A program made the position numbers and the translations under genes. A DNA stretch of 41,371 nt, taken from Pontibacillus marinus BH030004 = DSM 16465. Lineage in GTDB: Bacteria; Bacillota; Bacilli; Bacillales; BH030062. How positions within the stretch are numbered: position 1 is the first letter of the stretch; each line of letters begins with the position of its first letter. This document shows, piece by piece, positions 1 through 9,315 of the stretch. The notes below the pieces were generated by a model, which saw nothing but the letters and a program-made list of their open reading frames with translations, had not been told where the DNA came from and did no database searches. The DNA lies in contig NZ_AULJ01000046.1 of assembly GCF_000425225.1 (NCBI RefSeq), forward strand, positions 1 through 41,371, in the 5' to 3' direction.

Positions 1-112
1 TCTGGGATGAGGTGTTCTAATTCCAGGTAGTATAATCCTATCATGACAAGGTTTTGAGCAACTTCTGTGAATATAAATTCCAATCAATTTGAGATGGGAA
101 AGTCCAAATTAT

Positions 113-318
113 GGTCCGTTAATCTCCATAATCGCGTGGAGGGAAGGAAACGGCAAACTGTCGTGGTAACAAAGGGAAGACGAGACCCCGCAGGCACGAG
201 GAGGCTCGGCTTTTCTTCCACAACAGGCTTGCCGTTTCACTGACCGGAACAAATTACACAAAAGCAACGGACTCCTCTCAGTTTCAAGTCTTCAACATAA
301 CTGCCATAATCTTGAATA
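113..318 (+). repeat. Family A palindromic intergenic repeat, copy 1
   Basis: This gene-free stretch downstream of menC holds a structured repeat. It starts with GGTCCGTT (113-120) and has the matching inverted end AACGGACT (266-273). Inside, GGAAACGGCAAAC pairs with a later TTGCCGTTTC, flanking GC-rich segments with GAGACCCCGCAG and CACGAGGAGGCTC. A tail containing TTCAAGTCTTCAA and TCTTGAATA continues to 318. The whole unit aligns, inverted, with 41055-41279. From memory, similar GAAACGG...CCGTTTC elements are common between genes in Bacillaceae genomes; this was not checked. It may act as the menC terminator. Nothing else was recognised in 1-112. Confidence 0.75.
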
Positions 319-335
319 AGTTCCTAAGGAAAGCC

Positions 336-1436
336 TTATAACTGAATATCATATGTTTCTTGAGTAACTGACCCCAAGTAGGGTCGATCAATTTCGTAAC
401 CTATTCCATCTTGTTGTGACACCTGAACTCTACCATCTTCAACCATAACCTCAGGTACAATAACATCTTGATACCAATACCTCGATGAAGCTGATATATC
501 ACCCGGAATTGAAAAGCCCGGTAGAGAAGCTAGAGCAATGTTATGTGCACGGGAAATACCTGTCTCAAGCATTCCACCACACCAAACAGGTATATCATGC
601 TCCATGCATAAGTCATGGATTTTAATCGCTTCTGTTAATCCACCTACTCGACCAACTTTAATATTAATCGTTTTACAAGCTCCTAGTTGAATAGCTTGAT
701 AAGCATCATGGTCATTCGTGATACTTTCATCAAGACATATAGGGGTGTTCATTTTTTGTTGTAGCTGTTGGTGAAGATAAAAATCCCCTGCTTTAAAGGG
801 TTGCTCTATCATTAGCAGCCCTAAGTCATCTAGAGAAACTAAATGAGGAATATCCTCTTCTGTATATGCACCATTACCGTCAAACATAACAGATGCTTTC
901 GGCGCTAGTTCACGGACTGATTCCACATCTTCTCGTTCTTTTCCTTTACGTACTTTAATTTTAAAACGTTCATATCCTTCTTCTAAATAATAAGGTATAA
1001 GTTCTTCAAGTTTGTCATCTAAACTTAACACAACCCCTGTCTGTAATGAACTTCGAACTCCACCTATTAATTGAGACAAAGGAACTCCTTTTTGTTTTGC
1101 ATACAGATCCCACGCTGCTCCTTCAAGCCCTGCTTTAGCCATATCGTTTCCTTGATAAGATTTCAAAGTAACATAAATATCGCTCGGGTGAGATATCTCC
1201 TCATTTTTGATTTCTGGTAAAAAGACATCTCGCAACATGTGCCAAGAAGTTTCCACTGTTTCAGCAGTATAAAAAGGCAATGAGAAAGCAACGCCTTCCC
1301 CCCAACCACTGACACCATTTTCATCAATCATTTCTATAAGAATACTTTCACGATTATGAACCGTCCCAGCGTGCGTACGAAATGGAGATTTTAATTTCAT
1401 AGCAATTTTATATAATTTGATTTCCTTTACTCTCAT
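336..1436 (-). CDS. menC: o-Succinylbenzoate synthase MenC
   Basis: Dehydrates SHCHC to o-succinylbenzoate in menaquinone synthesis; cytosolic enolase-superfamily enzyme. Counting from the chosen start, the catalytic pair K159-I-K161 sits in FKIKVRKG, the metal ligands are D186 (FDGN), E211 (IEQP) and D236 (CLDES), and the opposite base is K260 (NIKVGRVGG). Length is 366 residues. An upstream in-frame ATG at 1463 exists, but the GAGGAG ribosome site lies inside that extension and ends nine bases before the ATG at 1436. That ATG overlaps the menE stop as ATGA, so 1436 is preferred. It is the last gene of the men operon. The N-acylamino-acid racemase side activity of this family is possible but the context favours MenC. 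Confidence 0.95.
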   Translation of the reverse strand: MRVKEIKLYKIAMKLKSPFRTHAGTVHNRESILIEMIDENGVSGWGEGVAFSLPFYTAETVETSWHMLRDVFLPEIKNEEISHPSDIYVTLKSYQGNDMAKAGLEGAAWDLYAKQKGVPLSQLIGGVRSSLQTGVVLSLDDKLEELIPYYLEEGYERFKIKVRKGKEREDVESVRELAPKASVMFDGNGAYTEEDIPHLVSLDDLGLLMIEQPFKAGDFYLHQQLQQKMNTPICLDESITNDHDAYQAIQLGACKTINIKVGRVGGLTEAIKIHDLCMEHDIPVWCGGMLETGISRAHNIALASLPGFSIPGDISASSRYWYQDVIVPEVMVEDGRVQVSQQDGIGYEIDRPYLGSVTQETYDIQL

Positions 1437-2920
1437 TCCATGTGTCTCCTCTGCTTTAACCAATGCACCAATTCTCTTCTCAAAATTTTATTTGAAGCAT
1501 TTCGAGGTAGATGATCTACAAAATGGATTTCTTTAGGGACTTTATATTTCGCCAACTTCTCTCTGCAATACTTCACAACCAAGTCCTGGTTCAAATCTGC
1601 CTTGCGGTCCCCAACTATAAAAGCAACGGGGACCTCTCCCCACTCGCTACTTTCTTTACCAATCACACCAGCTTCAATCACTCCATCTATCCCACTTAAC
1701 ATACTTTCAATTTCAGCAGGATATATGTTTTCACCACCAGAAATAATAAGGTCCTTACGACGGTCTACTACATAAAGAAACCCTTCTTCATCTACATAAC
1801 CTAGATCACCAGTTGCAAGCCAGCCATCTTTAATCGTTTCCTCATTTGTTTCAGGTCGTTTAAAGTACCCTTCTGTTACCATAGGACCTTTCACTGTAAT
1901 TTCCCCCACTTCATTGGCACCAGCTTCCCGATCTTCATGTTGAATGGAGAGTTGAGCCGGGAAAAGCGCCTTTCCAGCAGAACCGAGTTTCTTCAGGGCA
2001 TCTCCAGGACTGAGGGTCACAATTTGCGAGGATGTTTCTGTCATTCCATACGTTTGAAATACAGGTATCTCTTTTGCTTTCGCCTTTTCCAATAGCGGTT
2101 TAGGAGCTGGTCCACCACCTAAGAGCATACAACGAAAGGCTTCCGGGTAACGCTCCTCACCTAAACGATCTAGCAAACGATTCAATATGACCGATACAAC
2201 GGAGACCATCGTTACACCTTCATTCATAATCGCATTATGAACACGCTCCTTATCAAAAGAGGAGAGAAGATAAACTGGCATACCATATATGACACTCTTC
2301 ATTAAGATCGAAAGTCCACCAACATGAAATAAAGGAAGAGCTGCTAACCACTTATCGTTCTCGGTCAGTCCTAAATTCAAAGCTGAACTAACAGCACTCC
2401 ACCAGTGGTTTCCATAGGTTAAAACCACCCCTTTTGGCGAACCAGTAGTACCAGAGGTATATAAAATCGTGTAGGGTTTATCTTGAGGAAGCTCTGTATA
2501 AAATGAGCAAGGTTCTGGCTCTAATTTAGATAGCTCATTAAATGAAATGAGTTTTGTAGTTGAAGGAATATCTTGAATGTTCGGGATATCACCATCATGA
2601 ACAACATGTGAACATTCAGCATCAGAGACTTGGAATGAAACCTCTTTATCTGTTAACCGAGTATTCAACAAAACACCTACGGCTCCCAAATAGGTTAACG
2701 CATGGACTAAATAAACCATCTCCACACTATTTTTAAAATAAATTGCGACATGATCTCCATCTTGGACTCCAAAAGCATGTAATTGAGAAGATAAGGTTCT
2801 GGCTTTTTGTTGTATATCTTGAAATGAATACGTATTTCCATCAAAAACGATTGCTGTTTCATGTGGACTTAAAAATGCTCGTTTGTCTAACCAATGTGGA
2901 ATCATTTCGGTGCTCATCAT
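1433..2920 (-). CDS. menE: o-Succinylbenzoate--CoA ligase MenE
   Basis: Activates o-succinylbenzoate with ATP and CoA for ring closure by MenB. A 495-residue ANL-superfamily adenylating enzyme. Visible motifs are the P-loop-like YTSGTTGSPKGV, the aryl-binding TYGMTE, the hinge region TGDLGYVDEEGFLYVVDRRKD, ISGGENIYPAEIE, and the C-terminal NKILRREL with the catalytic lysine. The ATG at 2920 follows AAAGGA by seven bases; a second ATG follows immediately and cannot be excluded. It is separated from menB by a terminator-like hairpin (2946-2972) and translationally coupled to menC by ATGA. The family is well conserved, so the assignment is firm. Confidence 0.95.
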   Translation of the reverse strand: MMSTEMIPHWLDKRAFLSPHETAIVFDGNTYSFQDIQQKARTLSSQLHAFGVQDGDHVAIYFKNSVEMVYLVHALTYLGAVGVLLNTRLTDKEVSFQVSDAECSHVVHDGDIPNIQDIPSTTKLISFNELSKLEPEPCSFYTELPQDKPYTILYTSGTTGSPKGVVLTYGNHWWSAVSSALNLGLTENDKWLAALPLFHVGGLSILMKSVIYGMPVYLLSSFDKERVHNAIMNEGVTMVSVVSVILNRLLDRLGEERYPEAFRCMLLGGGPAPKPLLEKAKAKEIPVFQTYGMTETSSQIVTLSPGDALKKLGSAGKALFPAQLSIQHEDREAGANEVGEITVKGPMVTEGYFKRPETNEETIKDGWLATGDLGYVDEEGFLYVVDRRKDLIISGGENIYPAEIESMLSGIDGVIEAGVIGKESSEWGEVPVAFIVGDRKADLNQDLVVKYCREKLAKYKVPKEIHFVDHLPRNASNKILRRELVHWLKQRRHME

Positions 2921-2945
2921 GAATCGTTCCTTTCTAGTTGAGATA

Positions 2946-2972
2946 AGAAAAACCCTTGCTTGAGCAAGGGCT
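2946..2972 (-). terminator. Intrinsic terminator or attenuator between menB and menE
   Basis: Stem CCCTTGCT (2953-2960) with AGCAAGGG (2963-2970) and a two-base loop. On the minus strand it is followed by TTTTTCTT. It lies inside the men operon, so read-through would set menE and menC below menB. Confidence 0.8.
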
Positions 2973-2980
2973 TAATCTTC

Positions 2981-3799
2981 TTATGGGAAACGAGGGAATT
3001 GTTTGAAGTCTGGCTTACGTTTTTCTTTAAACGCATCGCGACCTTCTTTTGCCTCTTCTGTTGTGTAATAAAGTAACGTAGCGTCTCCGCCCATTTGCTG
3101 AAGACCTGCTAATCCATCTGTATCTGCATTGAAAGATGCTTTTAAGAAACGTAGGGCTGTAGGAGACTTTTCAAGCATCTCTTCACACCATTGAACTGTT
3201 TCTTCTTCAAGCTTGTCCACAGGAACAACTGTATTTACTAGTCCCATGTCTTCTGCTTCCTTAGCAGTATATTGACGGCATAAGTACCAAATTTCACGAG
3301 CTTTCTTATGTCCAACCATACGAGCGAGTAGGCCAGCACCATATCCAGCATCAAAGCTACCTACTTTCGGGCCTGTTTGACCGAAGATCGCATTATCTGC
3401 TGCAATCGTTAAGTCACACACGACATGAAGTACATGTCCTCCCCCAATCGCATAACCCGATACCATTGCCACTACTGGTTTAGGAATAACACGGATTAAG
3501 CGTTGTAAATCAAGTACATTTAAACGTGGAATCTCATCTTCTCCAACATAACCGCCATGGCCGCGTACTTTCTGGTCACCACCAGCACAGAATGCATCGT
3601 CACCAGCACCCGCTAACACGATTACGCCAATGCTAGAATCGTCGCGTGCATATGCAAATGCATCAAGCAACTCTTGTACTGTGTGTGGACGGAATGCGTT
3701 GCGCACCTCTGGACGGTTGATTGTAATTTTTGCAATACCATTATAAGTCTGATATAGAATATCATCATAATGACGCTCATTAATCCATTCAACTGTCAT
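2981..3799 (-). CDS. menB: 1,4-Dihydroxy-2-naphthoyl-CoA synthase MenB
   Basis: Closes the naphthoquinone ring by converting o-succinylbenzoyl-CoA to DHNA-CoA. Crotonase fold with the oxyanion-hole segment [18 protein letters not shown] and the conserved run [22 protein letters not shown], followed by [16 protein letters not shown]. The preferred start is the ATG at 3799, which gives 272 residues, the usual length, beginning [23 protein letters not shown] lies seven bases upstream. A longer frame to 3829 would add ten residues overlapping the end of menH and has no support. The gap to menH is 16 bases. A terminator-like hairpin follows. Confidence 0.96.
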   Translation of the reverse strand: MTVEWINERHYDDILYQTYNGIAKITINRPEVRNAFRPHTVQELLDAFAYARDDSSIGVIVLAGAGDDAFCAGGDQKVRGHGGYVGEDEIPRLNVLDLQRLIRVIPKPVVAMVSGYAIGGGHVLHVVCDLTIAADNAIFGQTGPKVGSFDAGYGAGLLARMVGHKKAREIWYLCRQYTAKEAEDMGLVNTVVPVDKLEEETVQWCEEMLEKSPTALRFLKASFNADTDGLAGLQQMGGDATLLYYTTEEAKEGRDAFKEKRKPDFKQFPRFP

Positions 3800-3815
3800 A
3801 TGATCTCCTCCTCTA

Positions 3816-4634
3816 TTAAGCGTTTTCATATTCTTCTACTTCTAAAAGAAATTCCCTAACTATTGTACCAAAAATTCGTGGTTGTTCCACATGAATTGCA
3901 TGTCCTGCTTGAGAAATTATTTTATGCCTAGAATCTTGGAAGTGTTTGTTCATTTCCTTGGAAATATTGTAGAATTTGTCGTCCTTCTCGCCTGTCAACA
4001 ATAACACTTTTCTCGGAAACACAGATAACTTGTCCCACCATGACGGTTGAATCCCCGTCCCCATTCCTCTAAGCGATGCGGCTAGTCCTGAAGCTGACTG
4101 GCTTAATCGTTCTTGACGAATGGATTCCTTTATATCTGTTGATAAACTTTTTTGAGTTTCAAACATTGGTAAGTTTTCCCACTTACCGACGAACTGCTCT
4201 ATTCCATTAGCTTCAATTTCTTCTGCTAACCCTTCATCCTTCATCTGTCTAGCTAATTGTTCATGCGTTGAATCAAGACCAGGACTGGCACTCTCTAAAA
4301 TAAGAGAATGCACACGAGCTGGATGGAGCATCGCAAATGATAAAGCAGTTCGTCCTCCCATTGAATACCCCAGAACATGGATAGCTGGTAGCGAGAGCTC
4401 ATCAAGTAAATCATTCAAATCGCCACATACAGATTCCATTGTAAAATTCGCATCCCCAATGGTCTCTCCATGTCCCGGCAAATCTACCCGAATAAATTGA
4501 AAAGAATTTTTGTGAGTTTCAACAAGTTGATCCCATGTATGTAAACTTCCTGTGAAACCATGTAAAAGTAATACAGGAGGCCCTTCACCTTGTATATCAA
4601 CCCTATACTTAATTTGATTTATACGTCTATACAA
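3816..4634 (-). CDS. menH: 2-Succinyl-6-hydroxy-2,4-cyclohexadiene-1-carboxylate synthase MenH
   Basis: Eliminates pyruvate from SEPHCHC to give SHCHC. Alpha/beta hydrolase of 272 residues. The oxyanion segment is LLLHGFTGS. The nucleophile is S91 in LGYSMGGR, the acid is probably D218 in TGEKDDKF, and the base is H245 in [11 protein letters not shown]. The start codon is TTG at 4634, since no ATG fits; GAGGAGG sits eight to nine bases upstream, so the TTG is well supported. It lies between menD and menB as in B. subtilis menFDHBEC. Operon position separates it from the many generic alpha/beta hydrolases. Confidence 0.92.
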   Translation of the reverse strand: MYRRINQIKYRVDIQGEGPPVLLLHGFTGSLHTWDQLVETHKNSFQFIRVDLPGHGETIGDANFTMESVCGDLNDLLDELSLPAIHVLGYSMGGRTALSFAMLHPARVHSLILESASPGLDSTHEQLARQMKDEGLAEEIEANGIEQFVGKWENLPMFETQKSLSTDIKESIRQERLSQSASGLAASLRGMGTGIQPSWWDKLSVFPRKVLLLTGEKDDKFYNISKEMNKHFQDSRHKIISQAGHAIHVEQPRIFGTIVREFLLEVEEYENA

Positions 4635-4652
4635 TGTGAAGTCCTCCTCATT

Positions 4653-6392
4653 TTATAAGTCTTCAATTTCTTGACCTATGGCTTCTTCAACGGCTCTCCA
4701 TTTGGATCGATGCCAATTTGCATTTTCATCTCTTCTGGTTATGACTTCTATTACGGACAAGCCTTCACGTGTTTCTAATAATTCATTACGCAAATGAGAC
4801 CATGATTCCACACGTGAAAATGCCCCTCCATACATGGAAACGACTTTTTCAAAATCAATATCGAGAGGAGTTCCAAATAAGGCCTCAAAATGATCAGGAT
4901 GCTGTGCTTGAGGAAGAAAAGAGAAGATCCCCCCACCCTGATTATTAATTACAATGATCCGTAGACGTATACCATATTGTTTTGCTACAAGTAATCCATT
5001 TAAATCATGGAAGAACGATAAATCACCTAATATCAAGGTTATCTCTTCTCCATGTGCAGCAGCTCCAAGTGCACTGGAAGCTAATCCGTCAATTCCATTT
5101 ACACCTCGATTAGCTAATACGCGTATGGACTTAGGACTTGTTAACATAAATGTATCCAAATCACGCACAGGCATACTATTCCCTACATAAATCGTACCTT
5201 GCTCTGGTAACAACTCCATTAATTCACTAAATACATGCCCTTCCGTTAAAGGCTCTTTACCTCTATCTTCTAGCAAAGTAGCCTTGGCGATGCGATTCGA
5301 TTCTTGCCAAAAATTTAACCATTCTTTATCAAAAAACAAATCAGAGCTCTCCTGTGCCAAAGCTTTACAAAATGCTTTTCCATCCGCATAAATAAATTCA
5401 GTAGGGCTTGTCGTAGGCTCACGATGCCCTTCAAAATCCTCTACAACGAAGTGTGATATATCCTGATACTCTTTTAACATAAGCATATAAGGTTTGGATA
5501 CAGGCATAGCACCAAAACGAATGATAAAGTCAGGCTTCATCTTTTCTCTTAACTTAGGACTTTTTAGAATAGCATCGTATGATTCGATAACATGATCTTT
5601 TTCATGCTCCCCTGCTCTAATCTGTGATAAAGGATCTGCTAGAACAGGTAACTGCAATACCTTTGCTAATTGTGTAACTTGTTCTGGAAGTTCCTCGTCC
5701 CACTGAGGTCCACATACGATTAGACCTTTTTTGCGCGATTGAATTTTCTGTTTCAATTCCGCCAAATTTTGAGAGTCTATATGACGCTCTCCTGTAATGT
5801 GAGTATGAAAGCCATTCGTCCGGGCACCCCAGACATTCTCGAGCGTGAAGTCTGGAACAAGAGGTTCACGAAAAGGAAAATTCAAGTGAACTGGACCCTG
5901 ATTACCATCTGAGGCAGTATGACAAGCACGAGCGGCTATACTCCGAATATAACGGAGCATACGCTCGGAGCTTTCAGGCAGTGCGACCTCTTGAAACCAT
6001 TTCACGAAATGACTATACATATGAATCTGGTCAATGGCTTGCGGAGCACCAACATTCCGAAGTTCGTGTGGTCGATCTGCAGTTAAAATAACTAGCGGAA
6101 CTCGACTATAATAAGCTTCCACAATTGCAGGATAATAGTTCGCCGCTGCTGTCCCAGAGGTACAAACTAAAGCTACGGGTTTCTTTTGTTGCTTCGCCAT
6201 ACCAAGAGCAAAAAAGGCAGCTGAACGTTCATCAAGCTGGATCCAATGGTTCATACCAGTATGCTCAGCTGCCGTCATAGCAAGAGGGGTTGAGCGAGAG
6301 CCTGGTGAAATAACGATATCCTCCACACCACTTGCTACTAGTTCATCAATAAAATGTCCCACGTACCTTGTTAACGATTCTGTATGATTCAT
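4653..6392 (-). CDS. menD: 2-Succinyl-5-enolpyruvyl-6-hydroxy-3-cyclohexene-1-carboxylate synthase MenD
   Basis: Thiamine-diphosphate enzyme that condenses isochorismate with 2-oxoglutarate. The 579 residues open with the typical ISPGSRSTPLAM and the PYR-domain DERSAAFFALG with the cofactor-activating glutamate. The PP-domain has the ThDP/magnesium motif GDLSFFHDLNGLL followed by VINNQGGGIFSFLP. The ATG at 6392 overlaps the menF stop as ATGA and is preceded by AGGAGGAAGAAC. Length is normal for the family. Nothing unusual. Confidence 0.97.
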   Translation of the reverse strand: MNHTESLTRYVGHFIDELVASGVEDIVISPGSRSTPLAMTAAEHTGMNHWIQLDERSAAFFALGMAKQQKKPVALVCTSGTAAANYYPAIVEAYYSRVPLVILTADRPHELRNVGAPQAIDQIHMYSHFVKWFQEVALPESSERMLRYIRSIAARACHTASDGNQGPVHLNFPFREPLVPDFTLENVWGARTNGFHTHITGERHIDSQNLAELKQKIQSRKKGLIVCGPQWDEELPEQVTQLAKVLQLPVLADPLSQIRAGEHEKDHVIESYDAILKSPKLREKMKPDFIIRFGAMPVSKPYMLMLKEYQDISHFVVEDFEGHREPTTSPTEFIYADGKAFCKALAQESSDLFFDKEWLNFWQESNRIAKATLLEDRGKEPLTEGHVFSELMELLPEQGTIYVGNSMPVRDLDTFMLTSPKSIRVLANRGVNGIDGLASSALGAAAHGEEITLILGDLSFFHDLNGLLVAKQYGIRLRIIVINNQGGGIFSFLPQAQHPDHFEALFGTPLDIDFEKVVSMYGGAFSRVESWSHLRNELLETREGLSVIEVITRRDENANWHRSKWRAVEEAIGQEIEDL

Positions 6393-7777
6393 GTTCTTCC
6401 TCCTAGAGCGTTTAACATAGGGAGGAATTTAATAGCTGTTTCCTCATATTCCGCTTCAGGCATAGAATCTTCTACAATCCCACAACCTGAATAGAGCACA
6501 GTTTTGTTCTTTTTGACCAAACCTGAACGGATCGCAACAGCAAATTCACCGTTGTCCTTATAGTCAAACCAACCTACGGGTGAAGCGTACCAACCTCTAT
6601 CAAAAGGTTCATGTTCTCGTATATAAGAAAGGGCCTCTTGACGCGGATATCCATTAAGCGCGGGAGTAGGATGAAGCTTTTCTACCACCTCTAAAATTGT
6701 GTATCCAACTCGAAGTTTTGCTTTAACTGGTGTGTATAAGTGTTGAAGGTTTCTCAACGGATAAATTACCGGTTCACTTGGAATTTGCACTTGATCACAA
6801 CATGATTCCACTGCCTCTCGAATCATTTGTACAACAAAATCATGTTCCTGAAGATTTTTGTTATCATGAAGTAACTCCTCACCAAGAGCTTGGTCCTCTT
6901 CAACCGTATCCCCTCTAGCAATCGTACCAGCCAGGCAAGCTGAATGTAGTTCTCTATTATCCACCTTAACTAGTCGTTCAGGTGTAGCTCCTATGAAGCA
7001 AGAATCACCACTCTCAACCGCAAAAACATAACTCTGTTGTTGCTCTCGTTGCAACGCATCAAGCACTGAAACAATATTTACATCTCGATCAAAATTCACT
7101 TCTAGTTCTCTAGCCAACACAACTTTACTCATGTATCCTGATTGGATATCATGAGCTGCTTGTTTCACAATATCTTTCCATTCTAAAGGTTGAATCTCTT
7201 CCTTACCTATTATAGATGGCATTTCATCTATTGAAGTTCCACCTTCCAAAAACTCCTGATAAGCCTGTGTTACAAACTGATAAATATCCTCAATATCATC
7301 TTCAGGATGAACCATGATATTAACTGTAATATAATTTGCACTCTCCGTTTTGGTTAGCAGAAACATCGGAATGCTCACCTTGCTATCAGGAAAATCTTCC
7401 CACGCTGTTCTTGAATGGTCGTGAGGATCAAATGAAAAACCACCCAATGCAACAGGGCCTGTTCCTGATGATTCATAAGGATTATCAATAACAGCTTCCT
7501 CCATCAAAGCTTTCCACGCTTGTTGTATCGTGTTAAATCGGTCCTCCTCAGCTTCCAATGTATAGGCAGAACCAATTCCAACTAACGTAAAAACCTGGTC
7601 TGTACTTGTCCAGTAAACACGTTCCCCTTGATAAGCCTTTCCAGCTTGATAAAAACGAAATGGATTAGCGGTTGCCATTTGTTCCGTTACACTAATAAGC
7701 TGAGGCGTTTCAATATGGTGAATTTGCGATAAAGCTTTATAGAGTCTTTCATTATAATGTGTTGTTGTTTTAATCAT
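6389..7777 (-). CDS. menF: Isochorismate synthase MenF
   Basis: First committed step: chorismate to isochorismate. The chorismate-binding domain occupies the C-terminal two thirds of 462 residues. It shows SKVVLARELEV with the general-base lysine, FIGATPERLV, SACLAGTIARG, HPTPALNGYPRQEAL and the final GCGIVEDSMPEAEYEET. The ATG at 7777 follows GGAGGGCAATTT. It opens the men operon; a sigma-A-like promoter (7875-7903) lies about 100 bases upstream. Salicylate or siderophore isochorismate synthases (DhbC/EntC) share the domain, but linkage to menD settles it as menF. Confidence 0.95.
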   Translation of the reverse strand: MIKTTTHYNERLYKALSQIHHIETPQLISVTEQMATANPFRFYQAGKAYQGERVYWTSTDQVFTLVGIGSAYTLEAEEDRFNTIQQAWKALMEEAVIDNPYESSGTGPVALGGFSFDPHDHSRTAWEDFPDSKVSIPMFLLTKTESANYITVNIMVHPEDDIEDIYQFVTQAYQEFLEGGTSIDEMPSIIGKEEIQPLEWKDIVKQAAHDIQSGYMSKVVLARELEVNFDRDVNIVSVLDALQREQQQSYVFAVESGDSCFIGATPERLVKVDNRELHSACLAGTIARGDTVEEDQALGEELLHDNKNLQEHDFVVQMIREAVESCCDQVQIPSEPVIYPLRNLQHLYTPVKAKLRVGYTILEVVEKLHPTPALNGYPRQEALSYIREHEPFDRGWYASPVGWFDYKDNGEFAVAIRSGLVKKNKTVLYSGCGIVEDSMPEAEYEETAIKFLPMLNALGGRT

Positions 7778-7874
7778 AAATTGCCCTCCAATCCCTCAAG
7801 GACTTCTTCGAGACAATGGTCTATATAGACTAAGCTCGTTCTATAAGATCTAATTTCATAAATTCCCATCTTTT

Positions 7875-7903
7875 ATTTTATTCTCTTTTTCCCGATTCCT
7901 CAA
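7875..7903 (-). promoter_or_regulatory. Candidate sigma-A promoter for the men operon
   Basis: On the minus strand TTGAGG, 17 bases, then TAAAAT, about 100 bases before the menF ATG. Fits the housekeeping consensus. Found by eye only. Confidence 0.5.
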
Positions 7904-7995
7904 CCTATGCATATTATTCCCATTCACTTCCTTCTCCGCGATTGACACCATAGGGCACTTTGCCTAAACTAAAGAATGGATTATGTATGAGCTAA

Positions 7996-8188
7996 AGCGC
8001 AAGTGCCCGTTTAGCAACGAAGGGACTGGACTGAGCCCGTAGTACGATAAAGGAAACACGATGAACAAAGTGAATCGATGTTGACTTATCGTACGGAGAA
8101 AGAATGATCGACTAAGTTCGTCACGTCCTGTGACAACGTCGATCTGACCCACGTCGTGTGGGCCCAAGTCCCTTCGTTGCTGGGCGCT
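7996..8188. repeat. Family B multi-helix palindromic element between menF and menA
   Basis: The 480-base gene-free gap between divergent menF and menA is dominated by this element. The outer arms are AGCGC (7996-8000) with GCGCT (8184-8188). A perfect 15-base helix pairs 8013-8027 with 8167-8181, continued by GCCC (8035-8038) with GGGC (8160-8163). Inside are three hairpins: GTACGATAA (8042-8050) with TTATCGTAC (8086-8094); GATCGAC (8106-8112) with GTCGATC (8138-8144), enclosing GTCAC/GTGAC; and CCCAC/GTGGG (8148-8162). It resembles a folded RNA with a multi-branch junction. I recall near-identical elements in other Bacillaceae intergenic regions, unverified. Neither strand shows a credible gene. 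Confidence 0.75.
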
Positions 8189-8257
8189 GGAGTTGGATGG
8201 GGTTGCTCCAAACTTAAAGTTCACCCAAACAAGCTTCATACAAAGGGAGAGAAGACC

Positions 8258-9205
8258 ATGACAAACATGAATAAAAAAGACATACAATCAGCATTAAATG
8301 AACGAAAAGGCTGGCAAGTTTGGTGGAGATTACTTAGACCTCACACATTAACTGCGGCTTTTGTACCTGTATTCATTGGAACGATGTTAGCAAGCCTCGA
8401 AGAATCTATTAACTTTCCATTATTTTCTGCAATGCTTTTTGCCTCTATTTTAATTCAGGCAGCAACAAATATGTTTAATGAATACTATGATTATGTACGA
8501 GGATTAGATACAGAGCAATCCATAGGCATAGGGGGCACTATAGTAAGGGATGGAATCTCCCCCAAAACTGTGCTCGGTCTTGCACTCGGATTCTTTGGTA
8601 TAGCCATATTGCTTGGTGTTTATATTTGTATAGCTACCACTTGGTGGATTGCTGCGATAGGTGCTATCTCCATGGCTTTTGGATACCTTTACACAGGCGG
8701 TCCTTATCCTATTGCTTATACACCATTTGGAGAAGTGGTTGCAGGTTTCTTCATGGGAACAGTTATCATTGGCATTAGCTATTATATCCAAACATTATCT
8801 TTATCCATTTCAGTATTATTTGTATCACTACCTGTAGCTATCCTTATTGGAGCCATTCTGCTTGCCAATAACATTCGAGATTTAGAAGGGGACAAACAGA
8901 ATGGTCGAAATACAATCGCCATTTTATTAGGAAAGCGTGGAGCTATACAATTCCTAAAAGTTCTTTTCATTGCTGCTTATAGCTCAGTTGGGATTTATAT
9001 TGCCCTCGGTATCTTACCGATTTGGTCAGCTATTGTTCTGTTAGCTCTACCTAAAACAATCGGAGCTATTCAAGTGTTTAAATCAGGTGATACACCGCTT
9101 GAGATGATGCCAGCTATGAAATACACCGCTCAAACAAATACGATCTTTGGCTTTTTATTAGGCATCTCTATTTTAATTCAGTTACTCATACCATTATCCA
9201 TTTAA
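8258..9205 (+). CDS. menA: 1,4-Dihydroxy-2-naphthoate polyprenyltransferase MenA
   Basis: Membrane prenyltransferase that attaches the isoprenoid tail to DHNA, giving demethylmenaquinone. UbiA superfamily, 315 residues with about eight or nine hydrophobic segments. The first Asp-rich motif is in NMFNEYYDYVRGLD and the second is NNIRDLEGDKQNGR. The frame is open upstream to 8156, but that part lies in the palindromic element. The ATG at 8258 (MTNMNKKDIQ) follows AAAGGGAG at a normal distance, so it is the start. It is divergent from the men operon and ends at a strong terminator. Confidence 0.94.
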   Translation: MTNMNKKDIQSALNERKGWQVWWRLLRPHTLTAAFVPVFIGTMLASLEESINFPLFSAMLFASILIQAATNMFNEYYDYVRGLDTEQSIGIGGTIVRDGISPKTVLGLALGFFGIAILLGVYICIATTWWIAAIGAISMAFGYLYTGGPYPIAYTPFGEVVAGFFMGTVIIGISYYIQTLSLSISVLFVSLPVAILIGAILLANNIRDLEGDKQNGRNTIAILLGKRGAIQFLKVLFIAAYSSVGIYIALGILPIWSAIVLLALPKTIGAIQVFKSGDTPLEMMPAMKYTAQTNTIFGFLLGISILIQLLIPLSI

Positions 9206-9210
9206 TCACT

Positions 9211-9255
9211 AAAAAACCTCCAAGCAATGATATAAGCTTGGAGGTTTTTTATATA
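9211..9255 (+). terminator. Terminator of menA
   Basis: Arms AACCTCCAAGC (9215-9225) and GCTTGGAGGTT (9236-9246), followed by a T run to 9250. Confidence 0.9.
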
Positions 9256-9315
9256 CAAAATCAGGTTATGAAATATTTTACAACCATTATTAATAACTAT
9301 CGCGGGCAACATAAA

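Noticed and set aside
1511-1699. Plus-strand frame inside menE
   Set aside because: Shadow of the well-supported menE coding strand.
7964-8287. Open frame of 107 codons on the minus strand across the menF-menA gap
   Set aside because: It lies within the palindromic element, has no ribosome site, and its sequence is explained by the repeat.
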